Positions 36,795 to 44,896 of a DNA stretch of 64,000 bases are shown here, in pieces (the stretch's first letter is position 1; each line of letters starts with the position of its first letter). Source of the DNA: Zhongshania aliphaticivorans (lineage in GTDB: Bacteria; Pseudomonadota; Gammaproteobacteria; Pseudomonadales; Spongiibacteraceae); the NCBI RefSeq assembly GCF_902705875.1, contig NZ_CACSIK010000001.1:419558-483557 (forward strand). Direction: 5' to 3'. Position numbers and translations under genes: made by a program. Below the pieces are notes generated by a model. It ran no database searches. It was not told the DNA's origin and saw nothing but the letters and a program-made list of their open reading frames with translations.

Positions 36795-37643
36795 ATGCGC
36801 GCCTTAGCTGAATTTATTATGAAAGGGCGCTTGCAGGCATTAGCCGTTGCAGGCTTGGGTGTTGGTACGCTCGTGTTTGCTTGGGTTGGTGTAGCAGCAG
36901 CGGTTTTGGTGTTGTTGCGCAAAGGTTTGGCTGAAGGTGCTTATGTTGTTTTTTGGGCGCTTTTACCCGCTATAGCTGTAGCGACCATTGGCGCTGATGT
37001 TGGCCCGTTGACTATGTTGCTAGGGGCCTCGGTAACAGCCCTTGTACTTCGTAACACGCAACAATGGGCTAGTGCGCTAATTACAGCGGTGGCAGTAGGC
37101 TTGTTTTCAGCCTTACTGCTTTTGCAGTTTGCAAACGCTTATTTGGCATCTGTGCTTGAACTAGTTCAGCCAATGTTGAAGACAATGCAGGCATCTGCGC
37201 CGGGAACTTTTCCTGAAATTACGACAGGAGATGTGGCGGCGTTGATCGGTGTTAGCACCGTTTTGTGGAGTGTGTTGGCCGTAATGCTGGCGCGCTGGTG
37301 GCAGTCACTGTTATACAACCCAGGCGGTTTTCGCGTGGAAATGTGGCAGTTAAGATTGTCCCCTACAGTAATGATCGGCTTGGTAGCTGTGATGTTATTG
37401 TTAAGCAAAATTGGTGGTCATTATCGGTTTTGGGCAATTATGTGTGTTATGCCCATTGTGATTGCCGGCTTGGCGTTGATACATGGTGTGGTTGGCCGTT
37501 TGGGTTTAGGCCGCGTTTGGTTAATAGTTTTTTACGTAGCGTTGTTTATTTTACAGCCGCTTTGGGTGGCTTTGATATTAGCAGCGATTGTGGATAGTTG
37601 GATTGATATTAGACGGCGTTTGCCTGTTCCTCCAGCACAGTGA
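36795..37643 (+). CDS. DUF2232 multi-span membrane protein
   Basis: A 282-residue hydrophobic protein with about eight transmembrane segments. It belongs to the DUF2232 family found between rpsR and rplI in many gammaproteobacteria, resembling YybS. It lacks a catalytic motif I can name. Function is unknown, though the conserved place in a ribosomal operon suggests a linked housekeeping role. Its ATG is 17 bases after rpsR. Confidence 0.85.
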   Translation: MRALAEFIMKGRLQALAVAGLGVGTLVFAWVGVAAAVLVLLRKGLAEGAYVVFWALLPAIAVATIGADVGPLTMLLGASVTALVLRNTQQWASALITAVAVGLFSALLLLQFANAYLASVLELVQPMLKTMQASAPGTFPEITTGDVAALIGVSTVLWSVLAVMLARWWQSLLYNPGGFRVEMWQLRLSPTVMIGLVAVMLLLSKIGGHYRFWAIMCVMPIVIAGLALIHGVVGRLGLGRVWLIVFYVALFILQPLWVALILAAIVDSWIDIRRRLPVPPAQ

Positions 37644-37682
37644 GGTAACGTAAATGTCGGCGTATTTAAGAGGGTAAGAACC

Positions 37683-38129
37683 ATGCAAGTGATTCTACTA
37701 GAGAAAATTGGCAAGCTTGGCAATCTGGGTGACCAGGTTAATGTTAAATCTGGTTACGGTCGTAATTTCCTAATTCCATTTGGAAAAGCGGTTCCAGCCA
37801 CGAAAACAAATGTTGCTGAGTTTGAGACTCGTCGCGCAGACTTAGAAGCTGCTGCAGCTGAGAAGCGCGGTGTTGCTGATGGCCGTGCCGCTAAATTGGC
37901 TGAGCTGGCAGTAAGTATTGGTGCAAATGCTGGTGATGGTGGAAAGCTATTCGGTTCTATCGGTACTCGCGATATTGCTGATGCGATTTCAGCCGCTGGC
38001 GTTGAAGTTAACAAAAGCGAAGTGCGTATGCCTGAGGGGCCAATTCGTGATCTAGGTGATTACGAAGTCGCGATTCAGCTTCATAGCGATGTGGTACAGG
38101 CAGTTAGTATTTCAGTAGTTGCTGAATAA
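37683..38129 (+). CDS. rplI: 50S ribosomal protein L9
   Basis: A 148-residue L9 with N-terminal rRNA-binding domain ([19 protein letters not shown]...[13 protein letters not shown]), long helix linker (about 40-75) and C-terminal domain. The length is normal. It is last in the ribosomal operon, followed by a strong terminator. Confidence 0.98.
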   Translation: MQVILLEKIGKLGNLGDQVNVKSGYGRNFLIPFGKAVPATKTNVAEFETRRADLEAAAAEKRGVADGRAAKLAELAVSIGANAGDGGKLFGSIGTRDIADAISAAGVEVNKSEVRMPEGPIRDLGDYEVAIQLHSDVVQAVSISVVAE

Positions 38130-38210
38130 TACTGATTCACTGCTTTAGATAATTTGTCTCAGTGTGTAGTCGCTGAGGTAGGTCATGTCTGATAATTTTA
38201 TGATATGACG

Positions 38211-38252
38211 AAAAAGCACGATCGCTGTTTGTAGCGGCCGTGCTTTTTTTTT
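38211..38252 (+). terminator. Strong terminator after rplI, ending seven bases before dnaB ATG
   Basis: The stem AAAAAGCACG / CGTGCTTTTT contains an inner CGCT / AGCG stem, and a nine-T run extends to 38252. The dnaB ATG is at 38259, so a transcript from upstream would end before dnaB. Confidence 0.85.
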
Positions 38253-38258
38253 GCCACA

Positions 38259-39704
38259 ATGTTCGATCTTACAATACTTAGTGACGGTCCTGTGCACCCT
38301 GACGTATACCCTGATTCTCCGCCAAACTTTGACGATGAGCGCGAGTTTGCCCAGCTAAAATTGCCGCCACATTCCGTTGAGGCCGAGCAGTCAGTGCTTG
38401 GCGGTCTGATGATCGCGAATGAAGGCTGGGACTCGGTGGCCGATGTGGTTGGGGAGGGCGACTTTTTCCGTCCAGAGCACCGTAAGGTGTTTGCCCAGAT
38501 GACACGGCTGGTTCAGCTTGAGCAACCGATAGACGTTGTAACGCTGGCGGAGTCCCTCGCTAAATCGGGCGAGCTTGAAGCGGTTGGAGGTGCGGCTTAT
38601 CTTGCTGATATAGCGAGTAATACCCCTTCTGTAGCGAATATTCGCGCCTATGCTCAGGCTGTTCGAGAGAGAGCAACCTTCCGTTCATTAATTAGTGCTG
38701 CAAATGCGATTGCAGATAATAGCTTTAATCCCGAGGGCCGTAACAGTGATGAGATTCTGGATGAGGCCGAGCGGGCTATCATGCAAATCTCTGAAGAGCG
38801 CCCCAAAACGGGCGGTCTTACACCGATAACTCCTCTGCTAAAGCAAGCCGTTGATAAAATTGACGAGCTGTTTAGTAGCGAAGATGCCATTACAGGTTTA
38901 ACGACGGGGTTTGAAAAGCTTGATGAAATGACATCGGGTTTACAAAAGTCGGATTTAATCATTGTTGCGGCAAGACCCTCTATGGGTAAAACCACGTTTG
39001 CCATGAACTTGGTTGAGAACGCGCTGCTTAATAGTGAATTGCCAATGCTGGTGTTCAGTATGGAAATGCCAGCCAATCAGCTGATGATGAGAATGCTGTC
39101 TTCGGTAGGTCGAATAGACCAAACAAGAGTTAGAACAGGTCGACTCGAAGAAGAGGATTGGCCCAAACTCAGTGCTGCGGTGGCAAAGCTAAAGGACCGG
39201 CCTTTATTTATTGACGATACACCGGCACTGACGCCAACGGAAGTTCGTTCCCGTGCGCGTAAAATTGTTCGTGAGCATGGTGGTATCGGCATGATTATGC
39301 TCGACTATCTTCAATTAATGAAGGTGGCGGGGACAAGTAGCGAAGGCCGTACAGCTGAAATATCAGAAATATCGCGTTCCTTGAAAGGCATTGCCAAGGA
39401 GTTTGAGTGCCCAGTGGTAGCTCTCTCTCAGCTTAACCGTGCGTTGGAGCAGCGCCCAAATAAGCGGCCGATTAATTCGGATTTGCGGGAGTCTGGGGCG
39501 ATAGAACAGGATGCCGACGTCATTATGTTTATCTACCGTGACGAAGTTTACAACGAAGAGTCCACCGACAAGGGAATGGCCGAAATTATCATAGGCAAGC
39601 AGCGTAACGGCCCGATTGGTACTGCTCGACTTAGCTTTATTGGTAAGCACACCCGTTTTGAAAACCTCGCTTTTGGATACGATGCTCCCCCTGATGATTA
39701 TTGA
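38259..39704 (+). CDS. dnaB: Replicative DNA helicase DnaB
   Basis: A 481-residue hexameric helicase. The N-terminal domain (about 37-140) begins LKLPPHSVEAEQSVLGGLMIANE. The RecA-like C-terminal domain (about 200-475) has Walker A ARPSMGKTTF, Walker B MIMLDYLQLM and ALSQLNRALEQR. It unwinds DNA at the fork. The residue 1-30 extension is acidic and variable, as in E. coli. There is no ribosome site before ATG 38259, since the bases just before it are the terminator T-run. The gene is complete, and a decayed copy of its 3' end lies at 42.6 kb. Confidence 0.97.
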   Translation: MFDLTILSDGPVHPDVYPDSPPNFDDEREFAQLKLPPHSVEAEQSVLGGLMIANEGWDSVADVVGEGDFFRPEHRKVFAQMTRLVQLEQPIDVVTLAESLAKSGELEAVGGAAYLADIASNTPSVANIRAYAQAVRERATFRSLISAANAIADNSFNPEGRNSDEILDEAERAIMQISEERPKTGGLTPITPLLKQAVDKIDELFSSEDAITGLTTGFEKLDEMTSGLQKSDLIIVAARPSMGKTTFAMNLVENALLNSELPMLVFSMEMPANQLMMRMLSSVGRIDQTRVRTGRLEEEDWPKLSAAVAKLKDRPLFIDDTPALTPTEVRSRARKIVREHGGIGMIMLDYLQLMKVAGTSSEGRTAEISEISRSLKGIAKEFECPVVALSQLNRALEQRPNKRPINSDLRESGAIEQDADVIMFIYRDEVYNEESTDKGMAEIIIGKQRNGPIGTARLSFIGKHTRFENLAFGYDAPPDDY

Positions 39705-39713
39705 TTCAGGGCT

Positions 39714-39922
39714 TTATTCGTTTCTATCGTTATTATCTTCAGAGGGTTTTTGTTTCACCAATCTTCCGAAAATAATTCCTACTTCAAATAACAGCCACAT
39801 GGGTATAGCAAGAAGCATCTGGGAGATGGCATCGGGTGGGGCCCATCCATATTCAACATGTTGATCGGCTGCTTCATGGTAGCTGTGCTATAAAATGGGC
39901 AGTGCGTTGCGCGCTAGATAAT
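39714..39922 (-). pseudogene. Fused remnant: internal ubiB piece joined in frame to tatC 3' end
   Basis: On the minus strand this region reads an internal UbiB-like stretch (YLARNALPIL, stop, HSYHEAADQHVEYGWAPPD). It continues directly into a TatC C-terminus (AISQM... to ...GRLVKQKPSEDNNDRNE, stop). By my count 71 of 91 bases match ubiB (45483-45573) without gaps, and 92 of 102 match tatC (42746-42847). The two meet at a shared Pro-Pro-Asp coding stretch (plus strand TCGGGTGGG), which points to a short-homology deletion of about 2.6 kb in an extra copy. An amber stop breaks the ubiB part. It cannot encode a working protein. Confidence 0.85.
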
Positions 39923-40094
39923 ACCTGCAGGAATAATAAATGCCCTGTTGACCATTATCGTGTTCTGTCACATTTGACGCACAAAGCCTAGTTAAGGCTG
40001 ATTTTCTTGCTGCTTAATAATTACGTCACATTACGGCAATAATTCGTGTCTACTATCTTTCCCCAATAGTTAACACTAATGGAGGGGGAGAATT
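39923..40094. other. Upstream region of the phoX-type gene
   Basis: There is no coding sequence. The stretch CTGTCACATTTGACGCAC at about 39965 only loosely recalls a Pho box (10 of 18 bases against the E. coli phoA box). A very strong ribosome site GGAGGGGGAG stands just before the GTG start. Confidence 0.4.
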
Positions 40095-42206
40095 GTGAGT
40101 AATCATCCTGTAGAAGATAGCAACAATTCAGGTAACACGAGTATCGACGAGATTATTCAGCTGCGTTTAAGTCGCAGGCAAGTACTCGCCGGTGGTCTTT
40201 CTGTGACTGCTGTTTCTTTGCTGGGCTCTCTGGGCCTGACGGGTTGTAGCGATAGTAATGGTTCCTCCGGGGACGATACCCCAGTAGAGCTCGGCTTTGA
40301 TGCAGTATCAAAAAGTCTAGCTGATCGAGTCGTATTACCTACTGGCTATTCAGCTGACGTGCTCTATGCCTTGGGCGATCCGCTGAGTGCAGATTTAAGT
40401 GAATACCAAAACGATGGCGAAGACGACGGTAACTGGGATCTTCGCTCAGGGGATCATCACGATGCGATGGCATTTTTTCCTCTGCCCAAAGGCAGCAGCA
40501 CCTCTGATCACGGCTTGTTAGCAGTAAACCACGAGGAAATCACTGAAGTATACTTCCATAAAAATGGTCCTAGCGTTGATGACAATGGTATGCGTCCAAT
40601 GGCCGAAGTCCTTAAAGAGCAGTATGCAATTGGTGTTGCCGTCATCGAAATTAGCAAGACCGATAACAAGTGGGCTGTAGACAAAAGCTCTTCACTTAAT
40701 AAGCGCTGGCACGTCAACAGTGCCATGGAAATATCTGGGCCTGCAAGCGGTTCTCCTTTGCTTAAAACGGCTTTATCGAACGATGGCATCAGCACCTTTG
40801 GCACCATCAATAACTGCGGAAATGGTGTGACCCCTTGGGGAACTTACCTCTCGGGAGAAGAAAACTTTTTTGCTTACTTTACACTGGATGATGAAAGCAG
40901 CGAATCTGACGAGCTGACTCGTTACGGTATGTACTCCGGAACACGCCTGTTCAATTACAAAGATTGGGATAAAGCAGACGGTGCAGAAGCACTACAGTCT
41001 CGTTTCAATGCTTCTAAACTGGGTGAAACGGCGACGGCAGACTATCGCAATGAGCCTAACCACTTTGGTTATATTGTTGAAATCGACCCCTATGACCCTG
41101 ATTCAACACCTAAAAAACGTTCCGCTATCGGTCGGTTTTCACATGAAGGTGCATGGTTTGCACCGGCTGTTGAAGGACAACCACTGATTTGCTACTCCGG
41201 CGATGACGCGCGCAACGAGTACATCTACAAATTCGTTTCTGCGCAAAACTGGGACGCAGCAGATGCTGATGGCGCTCTCGAAGTCGGCGACAAATACCTC
41301 GATGAAGGCACTCTTTTCGCCGCTAAATTTAACGACGATGGCAGTGGCGAATGGCTGCCATTAACAAGCGATAATGCAGCACTACAAGGTATGAGTGCTG
41401 ATGAAATTGCCATACACACCCGCATCGCGGCTGACCGAGCTGGTGCTACGCCAATGGATCGCCCTGAATGGGGTGGTGTAAACCCAACCAATTCCGAAGT
41501 CTATTTTGCACTCACCAATAGTAGAAGCTCCAGCAGTGGACGTGGTCAAGGCGGCGGCTCCTCTGAAGCGCGCAACGCTGCCAATCCGCGTAGCTACGAC
41601 GAAACAGGCGATCCCAGTGTAGCGGATGGGAATATCAACGGTCATGTCATTCGCTGGAAAGAAGAAAGTGGTGATGCCTTTACGTGGGATATTTATGCCT
41701 TTGGTGCTCGCGCAGCCTATACCGATCCACAGGTGAATATTTCAGGGCTCGATGACAGCAATGACTTCTCATCTCCCGATGGATTATGGTTCGATCAGCG
41801 CGGTCTATTATGGTTACAAACTGACGATGGGGCATACACTGATGTCACCAATTGCATGATGCTTGCGGGTGTTCCGGGTACGGTTGGTGATGGCAGTGAA
41901 GTTGCTGTCGGGGGTGCCGATGGCCAAAGTGTCACGACCTATTCTGGCGCCACACCTGGTGATAGTTTACGACGGTTTCTAGTCGGTGTACCTGGTAGTG
42001 AAATAACCGGTGTAGATATGACGCCCGATAATAAAACGATGTTTGTGAATATCCAGCACCCAGGTGAAAGGGGCGATCTGAATGATATCCAAAGCAACTG
42101 GCCTAGCCCTAGTGGTAATGCATTACAGGATGGGATTGCTGGACATAGACCCCGCAGTGCGACCATTGTAATTACACGAGATGATGGCGAAGCAATAGCT
42201 ATCTAA
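40095..42206 (+). CDS. phoX: PhoX-family (DUF839) alkaline phosphatase, Tat-exported
   Basis: A 703-residue protein. The twin-arginine motif SRRQVLAGG (R27-R28) is followed by a hydrophobic segment and a lipobox-like LTGC (C51), so it is likely a Tat-exported lipoprotein or periplasmic enzyme. The rest matches the PhoX family (calcium/iron phosphatase): LLAVNHEEITEVYFH, TPWGTYLSGEENFFAYF, GRFSHEGAWFAPA, RPEWGGVNPTNSEVYFALTN and SPDGLWFDQRGLLWLQTDDG. It releases phosphate from organic esters. The start is GTG 40095 with a strong GGAGGGGGAG ribosome site. It is inserted between dnaB and tatC and flanked by duplicated scraps of those genes. Codon choice looks richer in C-ending codons than its neighbours, by eye. 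Confidence 0.9.
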   Translation: MSNHPVEDSNNSGNTSIDEIIQLRLSRRQVLAGGLSVTAVSLLGSLGLTGCSDSNGSSGDDTPVELGFDAVSKSLADRVVLPTGYSADVLYALGDPLSADLSEYQNDGEDDGNWDLRSGDHHDAMAFFPLPKGSSTSDHGLLAVNHEEITEVYFHKNGPSVDDNGMRPMAEVLKEQYAIGVAVIEISKTDNKWAVDKSSSLNKRWHVNSAMEISGPASGSPLLKTALSNDGISTFGTINNCGNGVTPWGTYLSGEENFFAYFTLDDESSESDELTRYGMYSGTRLFNYKDWDKADGAEALQSRFNASKLGETATADYRNEPNHFGYIVEIDPYDPDSTPKKRSAIGRFSHEGAWFAPAVEGQPLICYSGDDARNEYIYKFVSAQNWDAADADGALEVGDKYLDEGTLFAAKFNDDGSGEWLPLTSDNAALQGMSADEIAIHTRIAADRAGATPMDRPEWGGVNPTNSEVYFALTNSRSSSSGRGQGGGSSEARNAANPRSYDETGDPSVADGNINGHVIRWKEESGDAFTWDIYAFGARAAYTDPQVNISGLDDSNDFSSPDGLWFDQRGLLWLQTDDGAYTDVTNCMMLAGVPGTVGDGSEVAVGGADGQSVTTYSGATPGDSLRRFLVGVPGSEITGVDMTPDNKTMFVNIQHPGERGDLNDIQSNWPSPSGNALQDGIAGHRPRSATIVITRDDGEAIAI

Positions 42207-42255
42207 TTAAGTGCTAGCCACACATTAGTACTATCTTTGAGATGGCTGTAAAAAT

Positions 42256-42299
42256 ACAGGGCAACTCCAAGTCAAAAGGAGTTGCCCTGTGTCTGTTTT
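42256..42299 (+). terminator. Terminator of the phoX-type gene
   Basis: A 13-bp perfect stem ACAGGGCAACTCC / GGAGTTGCCCTGT with a 9-base loop is followed by GTCTGTTTT. Confidence 0.85.
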
Positions 42300-42611
42300 A
42301 CAAAGACCTAGAGTAGAAGTAGGCCCGAAAACCAATACATTGAGACACAATCTGTAGCGGGTCATTTTTCAGATACGAACTGTTGTTGCGAATATCTTTA
42401 TCCAGTCAGTTTTATCCCCTCATATAAATTTGCTAATCGAACTGCTTGATATCCGGCTCAGTGAAAACTGGTGTATAGGAAGAATAAGCGCGCCTGTTGG
42501 CCGTTAGCAGCAAACACTGATCTTGGCATTTCCTCTCTTTCTTCTCTTTTCGTCGTCACTCTAGGGAATTCAGAATGGTTTGGTTTGGTTTGGAGCGCAG
42601 GCTATAGATGC
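42300..42611. other. Non-coding stretch between phoX terminator and dnaB remnant
   Basis: I find no gene in these 310 bases. A short TTTGG tandem (three copies) lies near 42582. This is probably DNA brought with phoX or decayed material. Confidence 0.4.
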
Positions 42612-42632
42612 CTGGCCCGCGAAGGGGTGCAC

Positions 42633-42707
42633 TCGACTTAGCTTTATTGTTAAATCTGCCTGCTTTGAAAGCCTCGCATTTGGATGCGGCGCTTCCCCTG
42701 ATGATTG
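42633..42707 (+). pseudogene. Decayed 3' end of a second dnaB copy
   Basis: Twenty-four codons and a stop read RLSFIVKSACFESLAFGCGASPDD, aligned in frame with the true dnaB end RLSFIGKHTRFENLAFGYDAPPDDY (39628-39704). Weaker similarity starts near 42612. It lies directly beside the intact tatC, as the true dnaB end lies beside the tatC remnant. It has no start and cannot be functional. Confidence 0.82.
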
Positions 42708-42720
42708 ACTCTAGGCTTAC

Positions 42721-43479
42721 TTATTCCTTGTCAGCGTTATCATCTTCGGAGGGCTTATGTTTCACCAATCTTCCAAAAATAATCCCTACTTCAAATAGCA
42801 GCCACATGGGGATAGCGAGTAGCATCTGGGAGATGACATCGGGTGGGGTTAGTAGCATGCCAAAAACAAAGCAGGCAATGACAACGTAAGGTCTTTTTGC
42901 GGCAAGGTCTTTGGCGGTTATCGCACCAGAGGCGATGACCAGCACGGTGGCGATAGGAATTTCGAAGGCAACCCCAAAAGCTAAGAACAATTTGAGTGCA
43001 GTGTCTAGAAAACGGGCAATATCGGGCGTATAACTCACCCCTTCTGGTGTAATACCGCTGAAAAAACCGAAAACTAGGGGGAATACCACGTAGTACGCAA
43101 ATGCCAAGCCCGCGTAAAATAACATTACGCTTGAAATTAACAGCGGTGCTGCAATGCGTTTTTCATGACGGTACATCCCCGGTGAGATGAATAGCCATAT
43201 CTGGTGCAAAATCACGGGCATTGCTAGGCAAAAGGCTGAGACCAATACTAATTTAAACGGCGTTAAAAAAGTTGAGGCAATTTCGGTTGCAATCATACTG
43301 CTACCCTCTGGCAGCAGGCGTTGCATGGGCTCTGATACAAAGCTATAAATGGTATTGGCAAATGGAAATAAGCCAAGGGTGCAGATAAGGACTGCTAGTA
43401 CAATTCGGAGAAGGCGATCGCGAAGCTCAGTAATGTGTGCAATTAACGGCTGGCTTTGATCCTGTTCGGCATCACTCAT
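42721..43479 (-). CDS. tatC: Twin-arginine translocase subunit TatC
   Basis: A 252-residue protein with six transmembrane helices, the receptor core for twin-arginine signal peptides. It begins [24 protein letters not shown] and includes [29 protein letters not shown] conserved segments and [13 protein letters not shown] 43479 overlaps the tatB end by eight bases, so it is translationally coupled; a longer frame begins inside tatB. Its 3' end is duplicated in the remnant at 39.7 kb. The neighbouring phoX product is a probable substrate. Confidence 0.96.
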   Translation of the reverse strand: MSDAEQDQSQPLIAHITELRDRLLRIVLAVLICTLGLFPFANTIYSFVSEPMQRLLPEGSSMIATEIASTFLTPFKLVLVSAFCLAMPVILHQIWLFISPGMYRHEKRIAAPLLISSVMLFYAGLAFAYYVVFPLVFGFFSGITPEGVSYTPDIARFLDTALKLFLAFGVAFEIPIATVLVIASGAITAKDLAAKRPYVVIACFVFGMLLTPPDVISQMLLAIPMWLLFEVGIIFGRLVKHKPSEDDNADKE

Positions 43480-43849
43480 TGTTGGTTTCTTGTTTTTTAG
43501 TTGTTGGTGTCTCTGGCGTATCGTCGTGTTCGGTCTTTTGAACACTAGCTTCGGGATGGATGCTATTTTCTATCTCTTTAACCTGCTTGCTAGCCTTACT
43601 AAACTCATCATGCATCGAGTTTTTGGTTTCTTTAAGCGAGGCAAGTATGGATTCGTTATGAAGTTGGCGACGAATTTCATCAGCACCGACTTCTTTCTCG
43701 ATTTCTGAACGGATGTTGTTAAAACTGCGTCGCAACCTGCCCACCCAGAGTGAGGTTGTGCGAATAGCCTTGGGCAACCGTTCTGGGCCTAGAATAAGTA
43801 GGCCTAAAACGGCAATGATCAGCAGTTCAGCAAAGCCGATATCGAACAT
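43472..43849 (-). CDS. tatB: Sec-independent translocase protein TatB
   Basis: A 125-residue TatB: one N-terminal membrane helix ([21 protein letters not shown]), the hinge ERLPKAIRT and a long amphipathic, charged C-terminal region. The length is typical. Its ATG abuts the tatA stop. It functions with TatC to receive twin-arginine preproteins. Confidence 0.96.
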   Translation of the reverse strand: MFDIGFAELLIIAVLGLLILGPERLPKAIRTTSLWVGRLRRSFNNIRSEIEKEVGADEIRRQLHNESILASLKETKNSMHDEFSKASKQVKEIENSIHPEASVQKTEHDDTPETPTTKKQETNNE

Positions 43850-44080
43850 TTATAGTTTTGACTCGTCTTTGTGTTCAGCTTGTTGTGATGCGGTGTTTAC
43901 ATCCTCTTGTTCTTTGTTCTCTAGATTTTTTGCGTCTTCGTCTTTCATGCTGTCCTTGAAGCCTTTTAACGCGCCTCCCAGGTCACTGCCCATGCCTTTG
44001 AGTTTTTTCGTGCCGAATAATAAGACAACGATGGCGAGGATAATTAAAAGTTGCCAGATACTGATGCCACCTAAGCCCAT
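43850..44080 (-). CDS. tatA: Sec-independent translocase protein TatA
   Basis: A 76-residue TatA. The N-terminal helix is [30 protein letters not shown] with the FGxxKL motif at the hinge, followed by an amphipathic helix and an acidic tail. It forms the protein-conducting element of the Tat system. GGAGA precedes ATG 44080. Confidence 0.96.
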   Translation of the reverse strand: MGLGGISIWQLLIILAIVVLLFGTKKLKGMGSDLGGALKGFKDSMKDEDAKNLENKEQEDVNTASQQAEHKDESKL

Positions 44081-44126
44081 AATGTTCTCCTTGATCTTTA
44101 ATAATGTTATGTAATTTAGTTTTCTA

Positions 44127-44456
44127 TTATTTTCGTGCTGCTTTTTCGTCTAATCCTGAAAGACCAAAGCGTCGAGCAAGCTCTTCGAGTACTTGCTGGT
44201 GGTTCCCACCCAGATGCGAAAGCATCACAAGGCTATGAAACCAAAGGTCCGCTGTTTCATAAATGAGGTTTTGATTGTCGCCGTTTTGCTCTGCGTCTTT
44301 TGCTGCAAGTACTGTTTCTATAGCCTCTTCACCTACTTTTTCCAAAATCTTATTAAGGCCTTTATGATGAAGGCTGGAGACATAGGAGCTAGTGGGGTCA
44401 GCTGCTTTTCTAGCCGCTAATACGGCGTCTAGTTGTTCTAGGATAGATTGTGTCAT
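44127..44456 (-). CDS. hisE: Phosphoribosyl-ATP pyrophosphatase
   Basis: A 109-residue all-helical enzyme, the second step of histidine synthesis. [15 protein letters not shown] and [10 protein letters not shown] are the family metal-binding and active-site segments. It is separate from hisI, unlike the fused HisIE of enterobacteria. The start overlaps the hisI stop by four bases. The hisI-hisE-tatABC order is as in Pseudomonas. Confidence 0.96.
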   Translation of the reverse strand: MTQSILEQLDAVLAARKAADPTSSYVSSLHHKGLNKILEKVGEEAIETVLAAKDAEQNGDNQNLIYETADLWFHSLVMLSHLGGNHQQVLEELARRFGLSGLDEKAARK

Positions 44457-44854
44457 GCTTTTTCCACGTGTTGATACATAGTGGCGGGATCTTTTAGTAC
44501 CTTTTCGGTAATTTTCCAGTCACCTTCACTGAGGGTGCGATAAAAACAACTTTGTCGGCCCGTGTGGCAGGCAATGCCGCCGAGCTGTTCAACTTGAATT
44601 AAAAGGGTGTCACCGTCGCAGTCTAAGGCCATTGAGCGGATTTTTTGGACGTTCCCGGAGCTTTCGCCCTTACGCCATAGTTTGCCTCGCGAGCGTGACC
44701 AATATACCGCGTCTCCGCTATCAATACTTAGCTGTAGTGACTCGGCGTTCATCCACGCCATCATTAATACTCTACCACTGTTACAGTCTTGTGCGATTGC
44801 GGCAATTAATCCGTCATTATTCCATTTAATGTGCTGCAGTAATTGTGTGTTCAT
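44453..44854 (-). CDS. hisI: Phosphoribosyl-AMP cyclohydrolase
   Basis: A 133-residue zinc enzyme, the third step of histidine synthesis. Family motifs are [43 protein letters not shown] and [11 protein letters not shown], including the zinc cysteines. It is followed by hisE in a four-base overlap and preceded by ubiB. Confidence 0.97.
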   Translation of the reverse strand: MNTQLLQHIKWNNDGLIAAIAQDCNSGRVLMMAWMNAESLQLSIDSGDAVYWSRSRGKLWRKGESSGNVQKIRSMALDCDGDTLLIQVEQLGGIACHTGRQSCFYRTLSEGDWKITEKVLKDPATMYQHVEKA

Positions 44855-44896
44855 TTAGCGTGTTCTGTCTTGTTTTTGCGAGGGCATTACTTTACC

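Noticed and set aside
39616..39864. 82-codon plus-strand frame after dnaB with a twin at 42608-42889
   Set aside because: Both are antisense shadows of the dnaB and tatC ends. Their likeness reflects the duplicated gene ends, not a protein family.
39965..39985. Possible Pho box before phoX
   Set aside because: Only about 10 of 18 positions match the E. coli phoA box and the second repeat is poor. It is not strong enough to call.
42580..42597. Short TTTGG tandem repeat
   Set aside because: Three copies only; too short to support a functional repeat.
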